The notes under the pieces: model-generated
Told to the model about the DNA's origin: nothing
Seen by the model: only the letters and a program-made list of their open reading frames with translations
Database searches by the model: none
In this document: positions 47,011-57,019 of the stretch, in pieces
How positions within the stretch are numbered: the stretch's first letter is position 1
Layout: every line of letters begins with the position of its first letter
Position numbers and translations under genes: made by a program
NCBI GenBank assembly: GCA_033032865.1
Contig: JAWHQI010000267.1
Span: 2,708,001-2,772,000 of the forward strand
Direction of reading: 5' to 3'
From: Dactylorhiza incarnata
Taxonomy: Eukaryota > Streptophyta > Magnoliopsida > Asparagales > Orchidaceae
DNA length: 64,000 bases

Positions 47011-47309
47011 TGCAGGACCTGAGGGCTCAGCTGGCCGAAGTGCATAGGCAGTTAAGAGAAGGGGGGGGAGAAGGAGGTGCACCTTTGAGAGCGGCGAGGC
47101 CAGCCCCATCTCGACCCGCTGAAGTCGAGCTCGCTCGGGGGAAAATCATGACGTCAACGGCCCGAGCCCGGGTGAGTCGCCTCCATGACGTGGACGCTAT
47201 TCGAGACAGCTGGAGGGGGGTCTCCGCCAGCGACATCCTACCCGAGCTCTTTCCTTCACCTGGGCGATCCGGCTCGCCCCCTAGCAGCGGCTACTCCCCA
47301 TGGTCGTGA

Positions 47310-48903
47310 GGGCGGCCTGTGACTTCTTCTTCTCCCCCGTTTCTCCTGAAAACTATGTATTTTTTGTGTTTGCCTTTTTCTCTCAAGCCTGCATGTACTG
47401 GAAGAATGAAGTAACAATTCGTGTAGTACATGCTATCAACGAATCAGTAGTTATCTTAAACGAATTGTCTCAGCTTGTTAATTTTTTTTCTCTTTACTGC
47501 TTGAGGAGTTGATACCTCTGCTTGAATCGGTCACCGAGTCGTTGACTGGCCCGATGAGTCTCTCATCTGTTAATATGACTGCGCCTGTGGAGTGGTCTCT
47601 TTTAGTCAGGGATCCTACCGATCGGAGGTGGAAGTACCCATCCACGTCCTGGGAGTCTTAGCTCAACTGGGTGTGGAGGAACTCAACGCCTTCCCAATCT
47701 GACTGGAGGTGGAAGTACCCATCCACGTCCTGGGAGTCTTAGCTCAACCGGGTGTGGAGGAACTCAACGCCTTCCCAATTTGACTGGAGGTGGAAGTACC
47801 CATCCATGTCCTGGGAGTCTTAGCTCAACCGGGTGTGGAGGAACTCAACGCCTTCCCAATCTGACTGGAGGTGGAAGTACCCATCCACGTCCTGGGAGTC
47901 TTAGCTCAACCGGGTGTGGAGGAACTCAACGCCTTCCCAATCTGACTGGAGGTGGAAGTACCCATCCATGTCCTGGGAGTCTTAGCTCAACCGAGTGCGG
48001 AGGAACTCAACGCCTTCCCAATCTGACTGGAGGTGGAAGTACCCATCCACGTCCTGGGAGTCTTAGCTCAACCGGGTGTGGAGGAACTCAACGTCTTCCC
48101 AATCTGACTGGAGGTGGAAGTACCCATCCACGTCCTGGGAGTCTTAGCTCAACTGGGTGTGGAGGAACTCAACGCCTTCCCAATCTGACTGGAGGTGGAA
48201 GTACCCATCCACGTCCTGGGAGTCTTAGCTCAACCGGGTGTGGAGGAACTCAACGCCTTCCCAATCTGACTGGAGGTGGAAGTACCCATCCATGTCCTGG
48301 GAGTCTTAGCTCAACCGGGTGTGGAGGAACTCAACGCCTTCCCAATCTGACTGGAGGTGGAAGTACCCATCCACGTCCTGGGAGTCTTAGCTCAACCGGG
48401 TGTGGAGGAACTCAACGCCTTCCCAATCTGACTGGAGGTGGAAGTACCCATCCATGTCCTGGGAGTCTTAGCTCAACCGAGTGCGGAGGAACTCAACGCC
48501 TTCCCAATCTGACTGGAGGTGGAAGTACCCATCCATGTCCTGGGAGTCTTAGTTCAACCGAGTGCGGAGGAACTCAACGCCTTCCCAATATAATCACCAA
48601 GCCACGAGTTGACCTGATACGTCCCCCCTCCGCCGGTCATGACTTAACCCGACGGAGGGTCTCTAGTCAGGGATTTTGAACCTGGATATTCTTCCAGAAC
48701 CCCTTTCTCATCCATCGTTCATACCTATTACAACTTACTTACGCTACGCCCCTTTGGGCATCCTGTTACACCTCGCCCTTTTCTGGGCCCCTCCTTACAT
48801 CTCGCCCCTATCCGGGCACTTCACTACACTTCGCCCCTATCTGGGCATGCCGTTACATCTCGCCCCTCCCTGGGCACTTCCTTACACCTCGCCCGTTCTG
48901 GGC
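47310..48903 (-). repeat. B2 3' noncoding region with 81-base satellite
   Basis: About twelve head-to-tail copies of an 81-base unit (47622-48590; ggaggtggaagtacccatcc ... ggaactcaacgccttcccaa) lie here. It is the reverse complement of the B1 unit. Because 81 is a multiple of three, a 299-residue frame stays open across the array, but it is only repeat. At 48745-48900 a unit of about 30 bases (gggcacttcnttacacctcgcccc type) repeats five times. At 47310-47600 nothing is recognised. Confidence 0.9.
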
Positions 48904-50979
48904 TCACTCTGCTGCCTGCTCCCTAGCCATCCCTGCCATTGCTTCTTCCACTTCTTCGGCTTCTTGCATCCATCCGATTGTGTTGACCGCAGTAACGTAG
49001 CACTGGCGCGCCTCCCGGGGATCCCCCCTGACTCTCACCTGGAGCTTTCCGGAGTTATACTTCAAGCACTGATGGTAGGAGGACGGCACGCATTTGTACG
49101 CACTGATGAGGGGATGCCCAAAGATGGCGTTGTAACTGCTCGGCGCGTCCACAATGACGAACCGGCAATTCTTTGAAGTTCCCCCCAGGGTGACGAGGAG
49201 TTCGACTCCCCCCTCCACCTCCTTCCTCTCCCCGGAAAATCCGAAAAGTGGCCCATCCGATGCTAGCACTCGCTTGGCGTCGACCTTTATTCCTTCAAAG
49301 GCCTTCTTGAATACCACGTTCACCGAGCTCCCGTTGTCGACTAAGATCCGGGAGACGGTGAAGTTCTCGATCACCGCCTTGATGACTAGCGCGTCGCAGA
49401 AAGGATCCTCATTGGCCGGCAGGTCTTGGATGGAGAAGGTAATTTTCTCGCTCGGAGGTGGGGACCGGGAGGTCGAGGCAATGCTCCGACGGTATATGGC
49501 ATGGAGGCTCCCCTTCCGGGTGGCCTCTTTGCCTGTTCCCCCATGGATGACCCCGATCCATCCTAGGGCCCCTATATCGACCCTTTCCTCGCATGGATCA
49601 TCCTCCTCCTTGCTCTTCCCCTTTTCCACTGTCCGAGGTCCTTCCAGGCACAGCTGCTTCCCCCCTGCTGGGGTTCTTCCTTCTCCTCTCATCTCGAGGA
49701 ACTCGGGGCAAGCTGCGGTCGCGTGACCCTCCTACTGGTGGAAGTCACAGTATGGCAGCGCCAGCTCGCCCCCCTGCTTCTCCCAACGTCCCCTTTTCCT
49801 TCCGATTCTCTTCCGACCGATGGCCATGGCTTGCAGGGGTTGGACTTGCAGCGGCCCCGGGCCCTGTTGCCATCCTGCTGGGTGGAACCGCCCATGCCTC
49901 CCCTGATAGACTCCTCCTCCCTGGAAGTGGCCCCTTCCTTGGCCCTGAGGGGGACCAACCTGTGACCTCCAAGCTGGTCGGGCGGCTGTCGGTTGCGACT
50001 TCCAGCCTTGCTCCTGCCCAACGGGAGGTCCCTGTTGTCCCTGACTCTTCACTTCCTCCTTCTTTCTTCCTCCACGCTCTTTCCTTTCCTCCTCTGCTAT
50101 CTCGGCTAACCTAGCCACGAACTCCTGATTAGTAGCTTCAACCTCGGTTTCGCGATCGGCACGCTTCATCAACTCCTCGAAAGACAACGGGGGGTCCCGA
50201 GTTAGACTCATCCGGAACAGCCCCGGCTGCAGCCCAAGGGTGAAAGCCAGCTGCAGGGTGTGTCCGGGCACTTCGACGACAAGGAGGACCTCCGCTTGGA
50301 ACCTATCCATGTAGTCGGCCAACGACTCCCCTGGCTTCTGCCTTACTGCGAACAAGGCTTCCAAACTCTTTCTCCTCTTCTTCGAGGTAGAGAACCTCAA
50401 CAAGAAATTTTGGCGCAGATCTTCGAAACGGAAGATTGTTCCCGCCGGGAGCGAGTGGAACCAATCCCTCGCCTTCCCCTGGAATGAGACGGCGAAAAGC
50501 CTGCACATGAAGGCGTCCGACATTTGCCTGATTGAGGTCATGTCCTCGAACCACTGGAGATGTTGGAGTGGGTCGCTATTCCCCTCGTAGTAGGACATGG
50601 CGGGATCGCGGAACCCATCCGGAACGGGAGCTGACATGACCAGCTCGCAGAAAGGGCTCCTCCATTCTTCTTGGTTGAGGGGAGGTGTTCCCATCGCCTC
50701 CCCGCCCGGGCAGCTGGTCCGGGGTGAATTATTGAAAAGCACTCGTGCTTGGAGGCTCAAGCCCTCCTCCGAGGCTGGCTCCTTCCCTTGCTGACTGCTT
50801 CTTACTTCCACTAGGGGGAGTGAGGGGATCCTAGGTGCAGGCGGTGTTGAGCACTCGCCGCGAGCGGAGGACGTGGCCTGCATGAACTCCAGGATCTTTT
50901 TGCTGAATTCGTCGAAGTCGCTCTTCTTCACATACTCGCAAGGCGGAGGCGGGTCTCCCAACTCGTCGCTTCCAGCCAT
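48904..50979 (-). pseudogene. B2 gag-protease, one internal stop
   Basis: From the ATG at 50979 (the open frame extends upstream into the primer site without ATG) Gag covers an N-terminal linker, the capsid-like retrotransposon Gag domain (DPLQHLQWFED ... ARDWFHSLP ... LRQNFLLRFS), a Lys/Glu-rich helix and a Gly/Gln-rich basic tail. A TAG at 49732-49734 interrupts a CDFHQ-EGH zinc-knuckle-like motif. The same frame continues to a protease with LVDNGSSVNV (DNGSS instead of DTGAS, usual in Tat) and a C-terminal coiled part, ending at 48904. No RT follows; pol is deleted. Apart from the stop the frame is intact. Confidence 0.9.
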
Positions 50980-51013
50980 GGGACTTGGCTCAGAGGTTTC
51001 CGAATTAGTCGCT

Positions 51014-51031
51014 TCCACGCTCACCGCACCA
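51014..51031 (-). promoter_or_regulatory. Primer binding site (tRNA-Phe type) of B2
   Basis: Same 18 bases as in B1, on the minus strand, three bases inside the 5' LTR. Confidence 0.65.
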
Positions 51032-51034
51032 GAA

Positions 51035-52182
51035 TGTTGAAACCAGTTTCCCGGCTTCAGCGTTCGAAAGGGGGTTGCGACTAACCCTTACTTGTTCTAA
51101 GCCTAGACCCTTGACCGGTCACTAAGAACTGAAAGACTTGAACTTATTGAACACTTGAATCCACAAATGGACCCCTTAAGCTTCAACGAGGAGGTCCCAC
51201 CACATACCCGGAAGATCTTAGAGCGCTTCCCCTCCCAAGCCAATGCTGAGCCTGGGCACCTTGGAGGGCACTAAGGAACACCTCGCCGACCACCTTCAAC
51301 GTCAAGGGGAGGGGAGGGGTAGTGCTTGCTCACGTGCGAGAGAGGGGGTAGGAACCAACCTTTCCCAAGGTGCCCATGGGGGTCTATTTATAGACTTTCC
51401 CAAAAATGGACAGCGAATAGCAAAAATCGGACTGCGGATAGCAAAAATACCCCAAATGAGAGGGGACGACCTAAACCAAAACCACCTTACCTGCGCGAGT
51501 GGATGCCGACCCACTCGCGAGCTTGGCCGCGAGTGGAAGGCACTCCACTCGCCCCTGGGGCAGGCGAGTGGGGCAGCTCCCCACTCGCCCCTTAGGCGGG
51601 CGAGTGGGACAGCTCCCCACTCGCCCCCTTGGCGGGCGAGTGGGGCAGCTCCCCACTCGCCGCCCTTAGGCGGGCGAGTGGGGCAGCTCCCCACTCGCCC
51701 CTTAGGCGGGCGAGTGGGGCAGCTCCCCACTCGCCCCCTTGGCGGGCGAGTGGGGCAGCTCCCCACTCGCCGCCCTTAGGCGGGCGAGTGGGGCAGCTCC
51801 CCACTCGCCGCCCTTAGGCGGGCGAGTGGGGCAGCTCCCCACTCGCCGCCCTTAGGCGGGCGAGTGGGGCAGCTCCCCACTCGCCCCCTTGGCGGGCGAG
51901 TGGGGCAGCTCCCCACTCGCCGCCCTTAGGCGGGCGAGTGGGGCAGCTCCCCACTCGCCCCTTAGGCGGGCGAGTGGGGCAGCGCCCCACTCGCCTCTTA
52001 GGCGGGCGAGTGGGGCAGCCCCCCCACTCGTCGAGTGAGACTCTTCTCACTCTCCCGGATCTGCTTTGCCTTAGTCGGTTTCGCCGCCTCCACGCGGCTG
52101 TTTTGTTCGTCTCGATCACCCTCGTGATCTTGGCTTCATCCGGGTCGGGTCACACTGACTCGGGAAACATGAGGGTTGTACA
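51035..52182 (-). repeat. 5' LTR of B2
   Basis: Matches the 3' LTR except for the number and order of hairpin units (about 51560-52010) and scattered single bases. TATA (minus) is at 51385-51392. Confidence 0.92.
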
Positions 52183-52640
52183 ATAGGCGCGCGCAACCCG
52201 CTCATATGCGGACGCAGTCTGCTCATAGGCGGGTGCAACCCGCTCATATGCGGGCGCATCCCGCTCATATGAGTGCGCATCGCGCTTGAATGCGGGCAAA
52301 GCCCGCTAAGAGTCGGCGAGCATAACAAATGTTACCGCCCCCGACGAGAGGGAGAGAGAGTCATCGCCCACGACAAAATGTCGCCGCCCTCGCTAAATAT
52401 CGCCGCCCGCGCCATTGCACTTGCATAGGGCCAGAGGCCCATGCCGTTTCACTCGTGTGTATATATATATCTATACTATATTATAAAGAAATATCACTTT
52501 TGGGTTCATGGCTAGGAAAATTGGTAGACAATGACAAAGAAATTGAGACAACAAAAGATCACAGCCGTTTGATCTTAAATCAAATCAGGAAAAAGGTCTG
52601 CGAATAGCCAAATCAGAAAAAAAAACTCTCCCTCCCAGCC
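52183..52640 (-). repeat. LTR sequence of element C right of B2
   Basis: Begins with the atagg duplication. At 52188-52310 short hairpins such as gcgggcgcaacccgc recur at about 22-base spacing with ctcatatg between them. A GA-rich stretch and gtcgccgcc motifs follow, then AT-rich sequence. Similar hairpins (gggcgaaaccc, gggcgaagccc) lie at 61787-61880. The outer end of C is not resolved and no gene is seen. Confidence 0.5.
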
Positions 52641-52644
52641 TTTT

Positions 52645-53440
52645 CCTTCCCGCCCCCTTTTGGGCTGCCGCCGCCGGCTGGCCGGTGTGAGGCCACCGAC
52701 AGGTTCGCCGGTCTCCGGCGAACCTGCCGGTGGTACTCCGGCGGGGCTCCGGCAGGGCCACCGCCGGCGGTGGCCCTGCCCGTGAGGCCCAGATCTGCCG
52801 GTGGCCTCACGCCGGTGGCCCTACGCCGATGGCCTCACGCCGGTGGCCTCACGCTGGTGGCCTCACGCCGGTGGCCTCATGCCGGCGGCACTCCTGCGTT
52901 CGACGAACAGCGCCACTCCTGCTTTCGACGAACGGCGGCACTCCCGCGTTCGACGAACGGCGAATCACTCCTACGTTCGACGAACGGCGGCACTCCCGCG
53001 TTCGACGAACGACGAATCACTCCTGCGTTCGACGAACGACGGCACTCCCGCGTTCGACGAACGACGAATCACTCCTGCGTTCGACGAACGACGAATCACT
53101 CCTGCGTTCGACGAACGGCGAATCACTCCTGCGTTCGACGAACGGCGGCACTCCTGCGTTCGACGAACGGCGGCACTCCTGCGTTCGACGAACGACGAAT
53201 CACTCCTGCGTTCGAGTCGACGAACGGCGACACTCCTGCGTTCGACGAACGGCGAATCACTCCTGCGTTCGACGAATGGCGGCACTCCTGCGTTCGACGA
53301 ACGACGAATCACTCCTGCGTTCGACGAATGGCGGCACTCCTGCGTTCGACGAATGGCGACACAAAAATCTTAGTTAGAGATCTGCCGGTGGCCTCACGCC
53401 GGCGGCAGCCCAAAAGGGGGCGGAAGGGGGGCACGGGAAT
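52645..53440. repeat. Inverted-repeat-bounded minisatellite cassette
   Basis: The left arm (about 52648-52700, cgcccccttttgggctgccg ...) and right arm (about 53383-53433) are inverted copies about 50 bases long. Between them are a 15-base repeat (cctcacgccggtggc, 52795-52885) and about 18 units of roughly 25-27 bases built on cctgcgttcgacgaac (52885-53355). Open frames across it are repeat artefacts. Confidence 0.75.
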
Positions 53441-53640
53441 TTGCATAATTTTTTTTATATTTATATAATAAAATAAATAAATAAATATATATATATATAT
53501 TAGATTTAAAATATATATATCTTATATTTAAAATAAAATGAATATATATAATTTAATTCAATTTTTAAATCATAAAATATATATATACACACACACACGA
53601 GTCGAAATCCCACCCGGTGCTTCCTAAATCCCGCCTCACA
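53441..53640. repeat. AT-rich and (TA)n/(CA)n low-complexity DNA
   Basis: Runs of tatata, taaa and acacac; nothing else seen. Confidence 0.8.
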
Positions 53641-55550
53641 ACCTCGCTTTGGTCATTTGCTCCCCGTGCCTCCAACTTCCTCCCGGAACCCTACCTCCCC
53701 CCCCCCCCCCCCCCCCCCCGGAAAAATGAAGCCCCCCATTCGAAACCCAACACCTCACTCCCCGCCGCCTAAACCTGCAAGTGATCTCTCTCCCCGCCGC
53801 CTACCTTGCAATAGATCGACACCTCCACCTCCACCTACACTCGCGGGAAACAATACACGAATGACATCGCACGACGGAAACAATTCATCGCAGGAAGAAC
53901 CTCTACCTTGTCACCACCCCCTCAACGACTGATCCACGACAAAGTATTTCCTCCTTTCAACCTATTCTCTAGACATGCTTCACGGTTTTACTGAAAAGAA
54001 CACAGAAAACTCACCATTTTCAGGTAGATCTTCCAAGAATCGTCGGATCTCCGTACACGCACCCCTCTTAGGTCATTTCTATGTGTGCTTCTCTCCTCTC
54101 CATCGCAAACCCACAGCCAAGAGGGAATCCCACTGCTCTCCTCTCGCGAAACATCCCGCTTCCCACTGCCACCGAAGCCTACCACAACCTCCTCAAATTC
54201 AGTCATGGTGCCACTTCCAGTTGAGGTAACGAAAATCATCTGCTGTGATTTATTTTTATTCTTATAGCATCTATTTACTTTTCAATACAACCCTATTTTC
54301 CAAATGATCAACATTGCTGAACCCACTTTAATTTTCTGATGCTCAGGATAACCACCGTAGATATCACAGTGAGTCTATTTTTGTTGACAGAATAAGAAGA
54401 GCCAATGAAGTAGAAGGTAAACTCTAAAAATCTTTATTTTTAGTACCTAACAATGATTTTTATTTCAATTGAACATTAAATTTTCTTTGAAGTTTGATAG
54501 GGAAGATGTGAATGATGAATTTGTTGAAGCAGAGGATCTTCTATTTCAGGAACCAGTTGTGGAAATTGGGACTTCTTTTGTTGTAGAAAGCAACATGAAA
54601 GAAATTGGGACTTCTTCAGTTGTGGAAATTTGTTAAATCAACGGATGAATTGAAATAGATGGTAATCCCCCGTTGAGGAAGACAGTGAGTTTATTTTTTT
54701 CTCACATTTGCAGTGAACGTTTCATTAAAATTCATTTTTTTCTTCTTACTTTGGCAACCCACTATTTGTAGAGCCAAAGCTTAAACAACCCTCTGTTTGT
54801 CAAGATTAACAGAGCTCCACACAACAATTTGTTTGGAGAGCGTAAGTGATAAAATATATAACCTAATCATGTGATAGAGAGCTTAAGACCGGAAAATTGA
54901 TTAATTATTTTTTGATGTTGTGTAATTTGAATTTTGAAGGATCAAACTTATTTTAAAATATAGTTCCTAAATATTGATTTGCCACTTTTAATGGTCCAAT
55001 GCATTTGTCAATATCATGAGCTCCTAATTAGTTAATAGGTCACATGAGCAGAAACTCTCTCACGCATGGGTGAAATAGAGGAATTTATCATTAAGGGTGG
55101 TGAAAATATAGAGCTTTGACCGCACAGCTGATCTACGAAGTTTCATCTTCATGTTTATCATTAAGGGTGTGTAACGCAATGTATTGTTATCCTTATGTTT
55201 TTATTTCATGATTTTGTTATGTTTTTATTTCATGATGTTCCTTATAATTTTATTTCTGTTTTCTTAGGATTTATAGCTTGGCGTTTTCAGCTTTTTCTTA
55301 GCATTTATAACTATAAAATTGTCATTGTCAAAATAGTCATATAGATGAAGTTGAGCAAGTGAGCTTAGACAGTATATAAAGCAATCTAAGGTATAACCTA
55401 TATTGTTCCTCTTTGAAATTTGTGGATTATACATTAGGAGAAGCTCAATGAGTTCTAATATCATACTCCATCACTTCAATATTATGTTTAGTCTGCTTTT
55501 GTGATAAAGAATGAAGGGCATGAAGCTCAATGAGTTCTGATATCATACTC
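53641..55550 (+). other. Unassigned DNA with exon-like pieces
   Basis: Four stretches look like short exons: a piece from about 54085 ending before gtaacg at 54227; 54347 to about 54412 after tgatgctcag; 54496-54636, Glu-rich with an EIGTS(S/F)VVE repeat and a TAA stop; and 54772-54840 after gtag. Phases do not all agree, so a decayed gene or a gene fragment carried by a transposon is as likely as a live gene. A 20-base C-run lies at 53698-53719. I recognise no family. The rest (54850-55550) is AT-rich with no feature seen. Confidence 0.25.
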
Positions 55551-55741
55551 AAACCCTACTGTACAGCCCGCTGCCGAATCTAGCCGCATGTCGAATGATG
55601 TCACCCCCCTTGAATGATGTCGCCCATAGAATGATGCCTCCCGTAGAATGATGCCTACCACCGAATGATGTCGACCGCCGAATGTTGTGCCCATTGACAG
55701 TCCCCCAAATGGTTTATAGTATTTATTTTGTAAGTTAACAC
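55551..55741. repeat. Copy 1 of a duplicated C-like block
   Basis: tactcaaaccctactgtaca followed by gaatgatgtc-type short repeats matches 61438-61590 right of element D. The two copies lie in the same orientation, so D inserted between directly repeated blocks. It ends with the aacac target duplication. Confidence 0.65.
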
Positions 55742-56458
55742 TGTTGAAGCCTGGAAAATCCCGGCTCCAAAATTCGGATCAATGCAGCCCGAGGTTACTG
55801 ATCCCGCGGTCCAACTCCACGGCTCGGATAGCTAAAATAGGAGAGAGAAAAATGACTATAAGCACACCCCAGGTGCTCCAGCAGGGAGGTCCCACCACAT
55901 ACCCGGAAGTTTGGGAAAAACTTCCCCTCCGCAACCAAAAGCTGGGCGAGGTACTAGACGGGCATGGACTTGGCGAGTATCCAGCTTGGGGGAACCTCGA
56001 CCACTTCCAAAAGTGCCATTTCTAGTACCCCTGGGGGTCTATTTATAGAGAAATACTAGGGGGGGCAGGCGAGTATACTGCCTAAGCTCGTGAGTTACAA
56101 GGGCTACTCGCCCATACTCGCGAGATACTCGCCCAAGCTCGCCCCTGCTCGCCTCTGCTCGCGCCTTGCTCGCCCAGCTCGCCCCTTGCTCGCCCAGCTC
56201 GCCCCTTGCTCGCCCAGCTCGCCCCTTGCTCGCCCAGCTCGCCCCTTGCTCGCCCAGCTCGCCCCTTGCTCGCCCAGCTCGCCCCTTGCTCGCCCAGCTC
56301 GCCCCTTGCTCGCCCAGCTCGCGCCTTGCTCGCCCCTTGCTCCTGCTGGCTGAGTTGTCTTGTGTCTTGGACTGCCGGCTTCTGTGCTGACCTTTTGACC
56401 TTGACTTCTGCCTACGTGGCTTTGAATGAGCCTACCCTCGGAGAATGAGGGTTGTACA
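55742..56458 (-). repeat. 3' LTR of D
   Basis: TATA (minus) at 56040-56047. U3 contains about eight copies of a 20-base unit (gccccttgctcgcccagctc, 56168-56335). Confidence 0.92.
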
Positions 56459-56580
56459 CAATCCCCGCTCTTTGCGAGTAACGTAGTTGCTCGGAAAGAA
56501 TCATCCAACCCTTATTCGACGAGCTGTCTTTCTGGCGAGTATTTGGTCTATAGTTGGCATCTCGCTGCTGTCGCCCTGCC

Positions 56581-56588
56581 TATATACA
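56581..56588 (+). promoter_or_regulatory. Retained antisense TATA box in D
   Basis: tatataca lies 58 bases before an ATG at 56639, in the same place and direction as the coiled-coil gene promoter of B2. Confidence 0.4.
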
Positions 56589-56638
56589 TAGAGGGGGAGG
56601 GGTCTCTGATGGCAAGGATTTTTTGATCTCGCTTCAAG

Positions 56639-57019
56639 ATGTCACGTAGTATTGCCGAGGAAGCTGCTGCTAACATGACCGACCTCCTGGGCTTGCTGCC
56701 GACTTTTCGGACGCCTGCTCGCGCAGTCGCCGAGCTCGAGGACTTCCTCGTCTCCAGAAAAGGTCGACACCTCACAGGAGCCGAGCTCAACTGGAGGAGG
56801 AGAAAAGGTCGACACCTCACAGGTGCCGAGCTCAACTGGAAGCGGAAGAGAGGTCGACACTTCACAGGAGCCGAGCTCAACTGGAAGCGGATAGAAGGTC
56901 GACACCTCGCAGCAGCCGAGCTTAACTGGAGGTGGAGAGAAGGTCGACGTCTCGCAGGAACCGAGCTCAATTGGAGGCAGATACAATGTCGACACCTTCT
57001 AGGAGCCGAGCTCAACTAG
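56639..57019 (+). pseudogene. Antisense ORF of D, first exon remnant running into satellite
   Basis: About 38 residues of ordinary-looking protein (acidic, ending VAELEDFLVS) are followed by satellite-encoded repeats of about 15 residues until a stop at 57017. By position it is the remnant of antisense gene 2 of the A/B2 cassette; sequence similarity is too weak to prove this by eye. Confidence 0.4.

Larger units (their letters stand above)
32742..47309 (+). pseudogene. Antisense gene 1 of B2: gypsy-type transposon domain protein, interrupted by G
   Basis: Exon 1 (32742-33417) is followed by a 78-base GT..AG segment (33418-33495: gtacttgg ... acttgtgcag). The rest is 33496-34071 plus 47011-47309, split by chromovirus G. 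Counting one copy of the insertion duplication the parts total 1551 bases, 516 residues, in frame. Residues 65-190 share HFEAG, FGVVPAQ, VFRKIF and NKVHHW with the element A protein, the domain annotated as putative gypsy-type transposon. A coiled coil is cut by G. The intron lies at the matching place in A; here it has no stop, so unspliced RNA would also read through. G makes the gene nonfunctional. Beyond 34076 the long open frame is G LTR, not this gene. Confidence 0.7.
29930..52182 (-). mobile_element. Element B2: Tat-lineage LTR retrotransposon, pol-deleted, with antisense cassette
   Basis: The 3' LTR (29930-31037) and 5' LTR (51035-52182) share ends with B1, and a perfect duplication atagg flanks the element (29925-29929, 52183-52187). 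Reading the minus strand: LTR, tRNA-Phe-type primer site, gag, protease, short repeats, 81-base satellite, then antisense genes (which therefore lie on the plus strand), purine tract, LTR. RT, RNase H and integrase are absent. Chromovirus G (34077-47010) is nested inside, so B2 itself is about 9.3 kb. Confidence 0.93.

Noticed and set aside
52885..53377. Overlapping frames of about 190-230 residues over the gttcgacgaac repeats
   Set aside because: Three frames are open at once because of the repeat; no domain and no start context.
56104..56508. Arg/Gly/Ala repeat protein frame over the D 3' LTR
   Set aside because: Generated by the 20-base unit read in successive frames; crosses the LTR boundary.
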